Assembly: GCF_001375535.1 (NCBI RefSeq)
Contig: NZ_LN831197.1
Location: 3,266,780 to 3,330,779 of the forward strand
Origin: Bacillus niameyensis
GTDB lineage: Bacteria > Bacillota > Bacilli > Bacillales > Bacillaceae_C
DNA: 64,000 bases
Reading direction: 5' to 3'
In this document: piece after piece, positions 55,575-64,000 of the stretch
Layout of the letters: each line of letters begins with the position of its first letter
How positions within the stretch are numbered: position 1 is the stretch's first letter
The notes under the pieces: generated by a model
Told to the model about the DNA's origin: nothing
Database searches by the model: none
The model's input: only the letters and a program-made list of their open reading frames with translations
Made by a program: the position numbers and the translations under genes

Positions 55575-55610
55575 AAAAGCTGTCTTCCAAAATAGACAGC
55601 TTTTTGTTTT
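55575..55610 (+). terminator. Terminator of the matrix operon
   Basis: AAAAGCTGTCT / AGACAGCTTTTT stem with a short loop and T-run. Confidence 0.93.
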
Positions 55611-55693
55611 GAAAAAGTAAAGGATAGTTTCATGAAAAAGCACCAAACACTTTGCTATAATATTCTTATCTATATCAATTGGAGGTTTTCTCA

Positions 55694-57829
55694 TTGCTAA
55701 CGAAAGCAAGAAGTCTTCTCCATACCCATTTCGGTTACAACAAGTTTCGGAAAGGGCAGGAGGATATTATAAGCAAAGTAATGGACAGAAAAGATACACT
55801 TGCCATTATGCCTACAGGTGGAGGAAAATCAATTTGCTACCAAATTCCAGCCATGCTGTTTCCAGGTGTAACGATCGTCATTTCTCCTCTTATCTCCTTA
55901 ATGAAAGATCAGGTCGATGCGCTTGAAAAGGCAGGAATTCCCTCAACATTCATCAATAGTTCACTTTCCAATGACGAAATTTCGGAACGGCTCTCAGATG
56001 TTTATAACGGTGAATATAAACTTATCTATATTGCTCCGGAAAGACTCGAAGTTCCATCATTTAGAAGAATGCTTGAAGGAATACATATTTCCTGCCTTGC
56101 TATTGATGAAGCTCACTGTATTTCCCAATGGGGACATGACTTCCGCCCAAGTTACATGCAAATACGAAATTTAATTGGTGGTATTCGACCCAAACCTGTT
56201 GTTCTTGCACTGACTGCGACTGCCACACCTCAAGTTCAGCAAGATATTTGCGAGCTGTTACATATTCAAGAGGAGAACACAGTCAAGACTGGGTTTGAAC
56301 GAGAAAATCTCCATTTTCAAGTTGTAAAAGGTCAGGATCGTGATCGCTTTTTACTAGATTATATAGGCAAAAATAAAAGTCAAGCTGGAATCATTTATGC
56401 GGCAACAAGGAAAGAAGTTGACAGGATTCATAACTTACTGGATCGGAGAGGTGTTCTAGTTGGGAAATATCATGCAGGAATGTCGGAAGGTAAAAGAAAT
56501 GAACAGCAGGAACGCTTTTTATATGATGATTTAACTGTAATGGTTGCAACCAATGCTTTTGGAATGGGAATTAATAAATCCAATGTGCGTTTCGTTATTC
56601 ACTACCAAATTCCTCGCAATATGGAAGCTTATTATCAAGAAGCTGGTAGGGCTGGTAGAGATGGAGAGGAAAGTGCTTGTATTTTGCTATTTGCCCCTCA
56701 AGATTCACATATCCAATCTTTTTTAATTGAGCAATCGGATATGGATGAAAGTCGCAAGGAAAATGAATATGCAAAACTAAGAAAAATGGTCGCCTATGGT
56801 CATACAGAAGCCTGTTTGCAACAATACGTATTAGAGTATTTCGGTGAAGCTAACCCTCCAAAATGCGGAAAATGTGGAAACTGTATAGATGATCGTGGAC
56901 AGGTCGATGTGACAGTTGAAGCTCAGATGGTTCTCTCTTGTATTAGAAGAATGAAGGAACGCTTTGGAAAAACAATGGTTACGAAGGTACTAACGGGTTC
57001 ATCTGATCAGAAAATTAGAAGCTTTGGATTTGATCAGCTTTCAACATATGGAATTATGAAAGAAAGGACGCAAAAAGCTGTTAATGAATTCATTGACTTT
57101 TTGACAGCAGAAGGATATTTACAACCAACAGATGGACAATATCCAGTGTTAATGCTGACAGAAAAGGCAGCAGATGTTTTACGGAATACTAGTCAAGTAT
57201 ATAAGAAGGAAAATGTTCGAATTTCTCAAATTGTTGAGGATAACGAGTTATTTGAGAGACTGCGGGAATTACGGAGAGGGATTGCGGAAAAAGAAAAAGT
57301 ACCTCCGTATATTATTTTCTCGGATGTAACTTTAAGGGAAATGAGTGGATTATTACCACGTAGTGAACAAGAACTTTTACAAGTAAAAGGTATTGGAGAA
57401 AGAAAGCTTGAGGCATACGGTACTGAGTTTCTATCTCTTATTAACGCTTATTGTGAAGAAAAAGGGATTGAAAGAAAGGTAAATATCGTTGTTCATCCGG
57501 AAAGAAAAGCTCCAGCAAAAAGCTCAAAAGAAGCTAGTCACCATGTAACATATCAAATGTTACAAAAAGGAATGGACATTGAAGGAATTGCAGTGGAGCG
57601 TGGAATGTCGGTGCGAACGGTAGAAAATCATATTGTAAAATGTGATGAGGAGGGAATGGCGATTAATTGGCAATCATTCATTCCTGACGAATTCGATCCA
57701 CTCATTGCTAAGGCTGTTGAGGAAGCGGAATCGACAAGGTTGACACCAATCAAGGAGTTACTTCCACAAGAGATTAGCTTTTTCATGATTCGCGCTTATT
57801 TGCATAAAAGCAAAACGGGGACTATCTAA
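55694..57829 (+). CDS. recQ: ATP-dependent DNA helicase RecQ
   Basis: 3'-5' DNA helicase in recombination and fork repair. 711 residues: helicase motif I MPTGGGKSICYQ, DEAH box LAIDEAHCISQWGHDFRPSY, motif VI QEAGRAGRDG, the zinc-binding CGKCGNCIDD of the RQC domain, an HRDC domain (about residues 500-590; GLLPRSEQELLQVKGIGERK) and a C-terminal helix-turn-helix extension (about 615-711; GMSVRTVENHIVKC) seen in Bacillus RecQ proteins. Start TTG 55694 is eight bases after TTGGAGG. The stop codon lies inside the terminator hairpin. Confidence 0.95.
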   Translation: MLTKARSLLHTHFGYNKFRKGQEDIISKVMDRKDTLAIMPTGGGKSICYQIPAMLFPGVTIVISPLISLMKDQVDALEKAGIPSTFINSSLSNDEISERLSDVYNGEYKLIYIAPERLEVPSFRRMLEGIHISCLAIDEAHCISQWGHDFRPSYMQIRNLIGGIRPKPVVLALTATATPQVQQDICELLHIQEENTVKTGFERENLHFQVVKGQDRDRFLLDYIGKNKSQAGIIYAATRKEVDRIHNLLDRRGVLVGKYHAGMSEGKRNEQQERFLYDDLTVMVATNAFGMGINKSNVRFVIHYQIPRNMEAYYQEAGRAGRDGEESACILLFAPQDSHIQSFLIEQSDMDESRKENEYAKLRKMVAYGHTEACLQQYVLEYFGEANPPKCGKCGNCIDDRGQVDVTVEAQMVLSCIRRMKERFGKTMVTKVLTGSSDQKIRSFGFDQLSTYGIMKERTQKAVNEFIDFLTAEGYLQPTDGQYPVLMLTEKAADVLRNTSQVYKKENVRISQIVEDNELFERLRELRRGIAEKEKVPPYIIFSDVTLREMSGLLPRSEQELLQVKGIGERKLEAYGTEFLSLINAYCEEKGIERKVNIVVHPERKAPAKSSKEASHHVTYQMLQKGMDIEGIAVERGMSVRTVENHIVKCDEEGMAINWQSFIPDEFDPLIAKAVEEAESTRLTPIKELLPQEISFFMIRAYLHKSKTGTI

Positions 57830-57849
57830 TAAATAGTCCCCGACTTTTT
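57817..57849 (+). terminator. Terminator overlapping the recQ stop
   Basis: GGGGACTAT / ATAGTCCCC stem, loop CTAATAA includes the stop codon, then GACTTTTTA. It also abuts the end of the convergent gene. Confidence 0.9.
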
Positions 57850-59200
57850 AAAATATAAAATGGGCAATCAACGTAATGATCGGCAAAGTAATAATTGTCC
57901 GTAAAAGGAAGATAATAATTAAGTCTTTCATGCCAACCGGAATTTTCGAGCCGATCAACAGTCCACCCACTTCAGACATATAGATTAACTGAGTGACAGA
58001 GACACTGGCAATAATGAATCGTGTCATATCGGATTCAATTCCTTCAGCTAAAATAGAAGGAAGAAACATGTCGGCAAAACCAACAACCAATGTTTGTGAA
58101 GCAGCTTGAGCTTCTGGAATGCCTAATAATTCAAGAAGTGGAATAAACGGAACTCCTAGCCATTGAAAAACAGGCGTATATTCAGCAATAATTAATGCTA
58201 ACGTACCTAAGGACATAACAACCGGAGTAACACCGATCCACATGTCTAGAATATTTTTACTGCCATCCATGAAAAATTTCTTTATGCTATTGCTTTTTTG
58301 TGCTTGCAATTGTGCCTGTTCTAACCCATACTCTAAGCTTGTATATCCATTCGGAACAAGTTCTCTTGCTGCATCATTGGCTGTTCCGTCAACGAATGTA
58401 TCAGGTTTCTTCGATAGTGGCCAAATTCTTGGCAAAATGATCGCTGCTATTACACCGGAAAGAGTAATACTGAAATAATAGGGAACGAAGTAATCCATTA
58501 ATCCAACCTGTTTCAGAACAACAATGCTGAATGTAATCGAAACGACAGAAAAGGTTGTCCCAATAATGGCAGCTTCTCGTTTTGTATAATGACCTTCTTC
58601 GTATTGCTTGCTTGTTAGCAGGACACCAATTGTTCCATCACCTAGCCAAGAAGCAAGAGCGTCAATAGAGGAACGACCAGGTAATTTAAAAATAGGACGC
58701 ATGAATTTTGTCATTAAAGAACCAAATAGTTCAAGTAAACCGAAATTGAGTAAAAGTGGTAATAGTAATCCAGCAAAAAGGAAAACTGCAAATAAAGTTG
58801 GTAATAAATCAAATAATAAAGTTCCACCCGTATTCTCTGACCAAATGGCTTCCGGACCAATTTGAAAATAAACTAAAATTGCAAAGACTGCGGCTAGAAA
58901 TCTGGCAACCACCCAAACCGGATGAATATCAAATAAGGTTGTGAAAAACGGTGACTCTTTAATAAATGCAGGCTTTGCTACTTTGGCTAGTAGCGTGCCT
59001 AGGAAAGCAACAACGATAATGACTACCATAATCAATGGTATAGCAGGACCGATCAAATCTTGGATTAGATCTGATAATACTGCAATCGGGATTGTAATGC
59101 CTTCTTTTGAAGGAATAGGAATCATAAATAGGAAAATCCCAATGATGGAAGGGATAAAAAATAACAAAAAGTTTTTTATAGAAAATGATTGTTTATTCAA
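57848..59200 (-). CDS. YjiH-family membrane protein with nucleoside-recognition (Gate) domains
   Basis: A 450-residue membrane protein with about ten hydrophobic segments. GRSSIDALASWLGDGTIGVLL and SKQYEEGHYTKREAAIIGTTF mark the first Gate domain; VGFADMFLPSILAEG and IYMSEVGGLLIGSKIP the second. This layout is YjiH/YjiG-type; in E. coli these are thought to be transport related but the substrate is unproven. TTG at 59200 after AAAAGGTG. Transcribed toward recQ. Confidence 0.82.
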   Translation of the reverse strand: MNKQSFSIKNFLLFFIPSIIGIFLFMIPIPSKEGITIPIAVLSDLIQDLIGPAIPLIMVVIIVVAFLGTLLAKVAKPAFIKESPFFTTLFDIHPVWVVARFLAAVFAILVYFQIGPEAIWSENTGGTLLFDLLPTLFAVFLFAGLLLPLLLNFGLLELFGSLMTKFMRPIFKLPGRSSIDALASWLGDGTIGVLLTSKQYEEGHYTKREAAIIGTTFSVVSITFSIVVLKQVGLMDYFVPYYFSITLSGVIAAIILPRIWPLSKKPDTFVDGTANDAARELVPNGYTSLEYGLEQAQLQAQKSNSIKKFFMDGSKNILDMWIGVTPVVMSLGTLALIIAEYTPVFQWLGVPFIPLLELLGIPEAQAASQTLVVGFADMFLPSILAEGIESDMTRFIIASVSVTQLIYMSEVGGLLIGSKIPVGMKDLIIIFLLRTIITLPIITLIAHFIF

Positions 59201-59294
59201 GGAAATTCACCTTTTCAAAGAGATTATATTAGAATAACTTCTTTGATTATAATGTATAATTATTAGAATGTCTACATATTTATCCAACGAATTT

Positions 59295-59332
59295 TTTAAA
59301 AAAACAGGACAGATTCAAGAAGATCTGTCCTG
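59295..59332 (-). terminator. Terminator after the BCCT gene (minus strand)
   Basis: CAGGACAGAT / ATCTGTCCTG; read on the minus strand it is followed by a run of seven T. Confidence 0.9.
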
Positions 59333-59347
59333 GTAACCTGAATGCCC

Positions 59348-60886
59348 TTATGAGGCCTTCTTCTTACTATTTGGTTTTACTTGATAATCCTTACGAATTT
59401 GCTTATATAACGAGCCAATCATAAAGAGTAAAATTACTGTAAATGGAAGTGCAACGACTAAGGAGGCGGTCTGCAATCCTTCCAGTCCACTTGCGATCGT
59501 TAACACAGCTGCGATTGCAGAGATCAATACTCCCCAAATTGCTCGAACAAGGAGCGGTGGCACAGACATTCCATTCGTTGTCATCGTTCCTAATATATAA
59601 GAAGCTGAGTCAGCTGAAGTAATCAAGAACGTAAAGATTAAGATAATCGCTAAAACAGAAACAGCAAAACTGAGTGGTAACTCTCCGAAAGTTGTAAATA
59701 ATGCTGAAGTTAAATCTTGGTTAACAGCTTCTGCAATATTCGTCCCTTCAAATAAATCCATATAAAGAGCAGTGCCTCCAAATACGGAAACCCATAAAAT
59801 AGAAATCAATGGTGGTACAACTAATACTCCCATGACAAATTCACGAATCGTTCTTCCCCGTGATATGCGGCCAATAAAGGCACCGACAAATGGCGACCAA
59901 GCGATTGTCCATGCCCAGTAAAAAATCGTCCACTCTCTTACCCAAGGATTCTCCGTATAAGGTGATAATCTTAAACTATATTCAATAAAGTGATTGACAT
60001 AATCGCCTAACCCTTGAACAAACGTATTAAGAATAAAGACGGTAGGGCCCGTTACAAATATATAAAACATGATAATGAACATAAGGGTAAGATTTATATT
60101 ACTTAACCATTTAATCCCGCGATCCAATCCAGAAAGGGAGGAGGCGAGGTAGAGTAAAAGCATGACCCCAACTATAATAAGATGGGTTGTAACGTTATTA
60201 CTTATACCAAACACACTACTCAATCCGCCATTGATTTGCATGATTCCGAGGCCCAATGAGGTAGCCACGCCAACCGCAGTCGCAATAACAGCGGAAATGT
60301 CAATGACCCTTTTTAAAGTTTTTGAGCCGCGACGTTTTTTAATAAGCGGCTTTAATGTTGTTGAGATCAATCCGTCCTCTTTTTTACGGAATTGAAAAAA
60401 TCCAACCGCAAGTCCAACGACTGTAAATATAGCCCATTGGCTCATTCCCCAATGAAAAAAGGAATATCCCATCGCGGTACGGGCCGCTTCCCTTGTGAGC
60501 GCTTCCTCTCCATAGAAAGGACTTGTGTAAAAATGGCTCATCGGTTCTGCAATTCCATAAAAAACAAGACCGATTCCGAGTCCACATGACATGAGCATGC
60601 CAACCCATGTATAAAAAGGATAATCAGGGGTTGAGTCATCAGGCCCTAATTTCATTTTTCCATACTTACTAAAGGCCAAAACAAACAAGAAAATGATAAA
60701 AAACAAGACTGCTAGTAAATAGAACCAGCCAAATGCATAGGTTGTAAAATCAAATGCCTTTCCTGCACCTTTGGCAAATGTGTTTGGCCAAATAGCTCCA
60801 AATAAAACAACGATTGTAATAAAAATAGATGAAACCAAAAAAACTATATTATGATGTGGTTTAGATTTTCCCTCTTTTTTATTCAT
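59348..60886 (-). CDS. BCCT-family betaine/choline/carnitine transporter (OpuD-like)
   Basis: A 512-residue secondary transporter for compatible solutes with 12 membrane segments. The family tryptophan-rich signature is seen in FYWAWTIAWSPFVGAFIGRIS, and GIGLVFYGIAEPMSHFYTSP and GYSFFHWGMSQWAIF are typical; ITSADSASYILG lies in the late helix. Charged N- and C-terminal tails fit osmotic sensing. Start ATG 60886 (on the minus strand) is fixed by AAAGGGGATAGC; an ATG five codons upstream has no site. Glycine betaine is the likely substrate but cannot be shown from sequence. Confidence 0.92.
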   Translation of the reverse strand: MNKKEGKSKPHHNIVFLVSSIFITIVVLFGAIWPNTFAKGAGKAFDFTTYAFGWFYLLAVLFFIIFLFVLAFSKYGKMKLGPDDSTPDYPFYTWVGMLMSCGLGIGLVFYGIAEPMSHFYTSPFYGEEALTREAARTAMGYSFFHWGMSQWAIFTVVGLAVGFFQFRKKEDGLISTTLKPLIKKRRGSKTLKRVIDISAVIATAVGVATSLGLGIMQINGGLSSVFGISNNVTTHLIIVGVMLLLYLASSLSGLDRGIKWLSNINLTLMFIIMFYIFVTGPTVFILNTFVQGLGDYVNHFIEYSLRLSPYTENPWVREWTIFYWAWTIAWSPFVGAFIGRISRGRTIREFVMGVLVVPPLISILWVSVFGGTALYMDLFEGTNIAEAVNQDLTSALFTTFGELPLSFAVSVLAIILIFTFLITSADSASYILGTMTTNGMSVPPLLVRAIWGVLISAIAAVLTIASGLEGLQTASLVVALPFTVILLFMIGSLYKQIRKDYQVKPNSKKKAS

Positions 60887-61076
60887 GCTATCCCCTTTCA
60901 ACTTCCCTTATTTTTTGATTTGCGAAAAGATTACGGCATTCTAGTAACCTTTTAAAAAGGCTTCAAACATTAACACATGGGTTTCATTTAAACATACCTA
61001 TCTTGAATACTGAAGGATTTCCAGGGCCCAAGTTTTAATATAGTTCTTTATACCTATATGCTTTGCAATCCTCTTT

Positions 61077-61117
61077 TTGCAATCGTTATCTATTTTCGTT
61101 AGACTGTTTTTAACAGT
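61077..61117 (+). promoter_or_regulatory. Promoter with palindrome before the HAD phosphatase
   Basis: TTGCAA (61077-61082), 17-base spacer, TAGACT (61100-61105). The -10 runs into the palindrome ACTGTT-TTT-AACAGT (61103-61117), which is nearly identical to one at 63961 near the right edge. The remainder of the 257-bp gap has no frame of note. Confidence 0.6.
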
Positions 61118-61143
61118 AGAAAGTGGAAAAAAGGAGCTAGAAA

Positions 61144-62001
61144 ATGATTAAATGTATTGCATCAGACATGGATGGAACTTTAATAAATGCGAGCCACGAA
61201 ATAAGTCAATCAACAAAGGATGCGATTTTATTAGCACAAGGGCATGGAATTGAGTTTCTTGTTGCGACTGGCAGGTCCTGGGAAGAGGCTCGATTTGTAC
61301 TTGATAAGGCAGGGGTCGACTGTCCAGCTATTTGTGTGAACGGTGCAGAAATACGGGATAAGAATGGTAAGGTTTTACAGTCGATCGGAATGAATGGGAC
61401 AGTCTCCGAGGAAATTGCCCAGATCTTTCAAGCGGCAGATATCTATTTTGAATTGTATACTCCAGCAGGTAATTTCACAAAAGATGTTCAGCGTGGAATT
61501 GAAGCTATTGTTGATATTTATCATACTGCTGATCCGACCGAAAATATCGAGGAAATACGCCAGTCTATACAAGAAACGTTCTCCAAACGTTCGATTAATA
61601 TTGTGGACGATTATGGTGAAATTTTTAATGCTGATGATTGTAGCATTTATAAGTTTTTAGCCTTCTGCAAAGATGAACAATTATTAAAGAAAACAAGCAG
61701 GCAACTTGAAAAAATTGCAGGGATTCATGTCACGTCATCTGGACGACACAATATTGAATTAACACATGCTGATGCACAAAAAGGGAAAGCTCTAAAGTGG
61801 TTCGCGGAACAATCGGGAATTTCCCTTTCTGAAACGATGGCATTAGGTGATAATTATAATGATCTCTCTATGTTGGAAATTGCCGGTTATTCAGTTGCGA
61901 TGGGAAATGCTGAACAAGAGGTCAAAAAAGTATGTCGCTATGAAACAACTACAAATGATAATGATGGGGTTGCAAAAGCGATCATGAAGGCCCTAAGTTA
62001 A
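61144..62001 (+). CDS. Cof-type HAD-IIB sugar phosphatase
   Basis: A 285-residue haloacid-dehalogenase-type phosphatase. Motif I CIASDMDGTLINA with the nucleophile Asp, motif II LVATGRSWEEA, and motif III/IV GDNYNDLSMLEIAGYSVAMGNA; the cap between is of the C2 (IIB) type. Cytosolic, acts on small sugar phosphates or cofactors; which one is not clear. ATG 61144 with AAAGGAGC. Confidence 0.9.
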   Translation: MIKCIASDMDGTLINASHEISQSTKDAILLAQGHGIEFLVATGRSWEEARFVLDKAGVDCPAICVNGAEIRDKNGKVLQSIGMNGTVSEEIAQIFQAADIYFELYTPAGNFTKDVQRGIEAIVDIYHTADPTENIEEIRQSIQETFSKRSINIVDDYGEIFNADDCSIYKFLAFCKDEQLLKKTSRQLEKIAGIHVTSSGRHNIELTHADAQKGKALKWFAEQSGISLSETMALGDNYNDLSMLEIAGYSVAMGNAEQEVKKVCRYETTTNDNDGVAKAIMKALS

Positions 62002-62033
62002 ACTGGTCATTTTGGTGACCAGTTTCTTTTTTT
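62001..62033 (+). terminator. Terminator after the HAD gene
   Basis: AACTGGTCA / TGACCAGTT with a 6-base loop and eight T; its first A is the last base of the stop codon. Confidence 0.95.
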
Positions 62034-62104
62034 ACTACAATATGGTTGCAGTTTATAGGTATTCATCGGAAAATAAGGAAAAGAACATTAGGATGGATTA
62101 GAAA

Positions 62105-62788
62105 ATGAAAATTTTACTTGTGGAAGATGATAAAACGATTGCCTCTGGATTAGAGTATTCGCTTCAGCAGGATCAATTTTCAACAATTCTTTGTTACGAT
62201 ACTACTTCTGCGAAAAAGGTTATTTCCGAAAAATTGGACCAAATTGCACTATGCTTATTTGATTTGTCGCTGCCTGACGGAAGTGGTTATGATTTATGCA
62301 AAATGGTGAAGGAACGTGGTGACATCCCGGTCATCTTTTTAACTGCAATTGATGATGAAGTGAATGTGGTTATGGGACTTGATATGGGAGCGGATGATTA
62401 TATTACTAAGCCTTTTCGAGTTAGGGAGTTGCTTTCGCGAATTAAGTCTGTGTTGCGACGATATAACAAGCAACCGCAAACTAAGTCAATCGTGGAAATT
62501 GAGAATATCCGCATAAACCTTTTAGAAGGAAAGGTTTATAAAAATGGTGAGGAAATTGTGTTGACAGCATTGGAATACCGTTTGCTGCTTATTTTCGCCA
62601 ACCATATTGGACAGGTTCTATCAAGAAGCCAATTGCTGGAACAAATTTGGGATGTGGCTGGGGATTTTGTGAATGATAATACATTGACTGTTTATATAAA
62701 AAGACTGCGGGAAAAGTTGGAGGATTACCCACAGAATCCACAGATTATTAAAACAGTACGCGGTTTAGGCTACAAGATTGGGGATTAG
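62105..62788 (+). CDS. OmpR/PhoB-family response regulator
   Basis: A 227-residue two-component regulator. Receiver domain (residues 1-115): acidic pair VEDD, phospho-acceptor Asp in LFDLSLPDGSG, Thr in FLTAIDD and Lys in ITKPFRVREL. C-terminal winged helix (about 130-225) with LTALEYRLLLIFANHIGQVL and VYIKRLREKLED. The kinase gene starts one base after its stop. By sequence style and by the next genes it resembles the small BceR/YvcP-type systems that respond to cell-wall antibiotics (inference). Confidence 0.92.
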   Translation: MKILLVEDDKTIASGLEYSLQQDQFSTILCYDTTSAKKVISEKLDQIALCLFDLSLPDGSGYDLCKMVKERGDIPVIFLTAIDDEVNVVMGLDMGADDYITKPFRVRELLSRIKSVLRRYNKQPQTKSIVEIENIRINLLEGKVYKNGEEIVLTALEYRLLLIFANHIGQVLSRSQLLEQIWDVAGDFVNDNTLTVYIKRLREKLEDYPQNPQIIKTVRGLGYKIGD

Positions 62789-62789
62789 C

Positions 62790-63791
62790 ATGATTCGTAA
62801 TCGGGAAATCCAAATTTTATTATTAGTGATGGGATCCATCAGTTTTATCGCAGTCACCGTTGCTAGCTTTTTCTCAGTTGCAGCCGCAATTATAGTATTC
62901 GTTACATCTATTTTGCTAACAGCGAGCTGCATATTTTTTACTAACTGGCGCTATCGTGAAATTGAAAAACTTTCTAGCTTTTTGCGGAAAATCACGGCTG
63001 GAGATTATTCATTAGACCTTCGAGATAATCGAGAAGGGGAACTCAGTATCCTTAAAAATGACATTTATAAAGTGACAATGATGCTATCTGAGCAAGGAGC
63101 ACTATTAAAACAAGATAAAATTCGCCTGATGGATGCAATTTCAGATATCTCTCATCAGCTTAAAACTCCGCTTACGTCTATGACAGTGATGGCGGATTTA
63201 TTGAGTGAAGAGAATCTTCCAGCAGCGAAACGATCGGAATTTGTTCATAATATTCAAGTCCAATTGGAGCGCATAGAATGGCTTGTTTCATCGTTATTAA
63301 AAATATCTAAGATTGATGCGGGGACAGTTCAGTTTAAAAAAGATTCGATTCAAGTTGAAAAGTTAATTCAAAGGGCTTTGGAACCTGTTATGATCCCGAT
63401 TGATATTAAAGAGCAAACAGTTTCAATTACTGGGGAGAAGACCGCAACTTTCCGTGGAGACTTTAATTGGACAGTAGAGGCCCTAATCAATATTTTGAAA
63501 AACTGTGTAGAACATACAAGTGAAGGCGGAAAGATCGACATCACTTATTCAGAAAACACGTTATTTACTGAGATTGTCATTGAGGATAGCGGAAAAGGAA
63601 TCCTAAAGGAAGATTTACCTTATATATTTAAACGTTTTTATAAGGGAAAAAACGCCAGTGAAGAGAGTATTGGAATTGGTCTAGCTATGGCTCACAGTAT
63701 AGTAACTGGGCAGAATGGTGCAGTTGATGTACAAAGTAATCCTGGAAAAGGAACACAATTTCATTTGAAGTTTTATAAACAAATCATTTAA
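62790..63791 (+). CDS. Intramembrane-sensing-type histidine kinase
   Basis: A 333-residue sensor kinase. Two membrane segments (about residues 8-28 and 33-53) with almost no loop between them, as in BceS-type kinases that lack their own sensor domain; then a HAMP-like region (55-105), phospho-acceptor His in DAISDISHQLKTPLTSM, N-box NILKNCVEH, G1 EDSGKGI and G2 GIGLAMAHSI. Start ATG 62790 with TTGGGGATT upstream inside the end of the regulator gene; an ATG at 62778 overlaps more. Such kinases usually depend on an ABC transporter encoded next door. Confidence 0.9.
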   Translation: MIRNREIQILLLVMGSISFIAVTVASFFSVAAAIIVFVTSILLTASCIFFTNWRYREIEKLSSFLRKITAGDYSLDLRDNREGELSILKNDIYKVTMMLSEQGALLKQDKIRLMDAISDISHQLKTPLTSMTVMADLLSEENLPAAKRSEFVHNIQVQLERIEWLVSSLLKISKIDAGTVQFKKDSIQVEKLIQRALEPVMIPIDIKEQTVSITGEKTATFRGDFNWTVEALINILKNCVEHTSEGGKIDITYSENTLFTEIVIEDSGKGILKEDLPYIFKRFYKGKNASEESIGIGLAMAHSIVTGQNGAVDVQSNPGKGTQFHLKFYKQII

Positions 63792-63817
63792 GATAATGTT
63801 AATTTTTATTTAAACAC

Positions 63818-63850
63818 AGCCACCCTTGGTTTTTAAGGGTGGCTATTTGT
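63818..63850 (+). terminator. Terminator after the kinase gene
   Basis: AGCCACCCTT / AAGGGTGGCT stem with a 7-base loop followed by ATTTGTG. Confidence 0.8.
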
Positions 63851-63920
63851 GCAATGAAACTGTAGTGGACCTTCATTATCATTCGTCTAATTAATAGAGC
63901 TACTGTTAAATGACTAAAAT

Positions 63921-63975
63921 GTCACTTAAGAGTCACTTGAAAGTAATGTTCTCTAGATAAACTGTATTTAACAGT
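63921..63975 (+). promoter_or_regulatory. Probable target promoter of the two-component system
   Basis: Direct repeats GTCACTTAA (63921-63929) and GTCACTTGA (63932-63940), 11 bases apart, overlap a poor -35; TAAACT (63958-63963) is a possible -10, running into ACTGT-ATTTA-ACAGT (63961-63975). Tandem repeats one helical turn apart are typical OmpR-type activation sites. Confidence 0.6.
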
Positions 63976-63996
63976 AAAAAGTATGGAGGTTTCGTA

Positions 63997-64000
63997 ATGG
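63997..64000 (+). CDS. Start of a gene cut by the right edge
   Basis: ATG at 63997 follows TATGGAGGTTTCGTA, a good ribosome binding site. Only the start codon is visible. From the context (two-component system, activator-type promoter) an ABC transporter ATPase is likely, but nothing in the sequence proves it. Confidence 0.5.

Overview
The window is low-GC DNA of a Bacillaceae bacterium. Evidence for this: GGAGG-type ribosome binding sites nearly everywhere, frequent TTG/GTG starts, perfect matches to the Bacillus cre consensus, a tapA/sipW/tasA-type matrix operon, a MurR/NamZ/AmiE muropeptide salvage operon, GltC, YpuA, TcyP and YesL homologues, and a palindromic interspersed repeat I recognise from this family. 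The genus cannot be fixed from the sequence alone.

Layout. 1-6.5 kb: NADP-type glutamate dehydrogenase (cut by the window edge) divergent from a GltC-like regulator, an unusual stand-alone PurC, then a SepM-like protease, YpuA and leucyl aminopeptidase. 6.5-20.6 kb: scattered housekeeping and membrane genes (DUF1646 transporter, AAA ATPase, LD-carboxypeptidase, cystine symporter, BrkB/YfkH, quinone oxidoreductase, AI-2E-type permease, MFS exporter) plus a 1501-residue secreted protein that joins a phosphodiester glycosidase to a calcineurin-like phosphatase. 20.9-28.8 kb: one operon for recycling cell-wall amino sugars (murK, anmK, murQ, amiE-like, PIG-L deacetylase, namZ, double GNAT, murR), with no transporter and no visible export signals.

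30.4-48.6 kb is the most interesting accessory region. A GntR/UTRA regulator precedes agaS, a class II aldolase, a PfkB kinase and a Cys-type sulfatase; after an interspersed repeat comes a GH123-type beta-N-acetylgalactosaminidase. A LacI regulator, an oxidoreductase, an orphan lipoprotein, a cytosolic M60 (mucinase-family) peptidase and an LplABC-like importer follow. Perfect cre sites and a repeated AACGTTTGGAT motif occur before the oxidoreductase and before the importer. Together this reads as uptake and breakdown of a sulfated, GalNAc-containing glycan or glycopeptide. Threonine degradation genes (kbl, tdh) come next. At 52.0-55.5 kb lies a matrix operon, tapA-like, sipW, secreted M60 peptidase, tasA-like, in which a close paralogue of the cytosolic M60 enzyme is embedded among amyloid-fibre genes; this is my main candidate for an undescribed system.

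55.7-64 kb: RecQ, a YjiH-type membrane protein, a BCCT transporter, a Cof-type HAD phosphatase and an OmpR-type two-component system whose likely target promoter, with paired direct repeats, lies at the right edge just before a gene that is cut off.

The intergenic stretches at 40.47-41.10 kb and 51.10-52.01 kb contain no intact gene but hold decayed coding-like sequence. All functional calls are from reading the sequence; no database search was possible.
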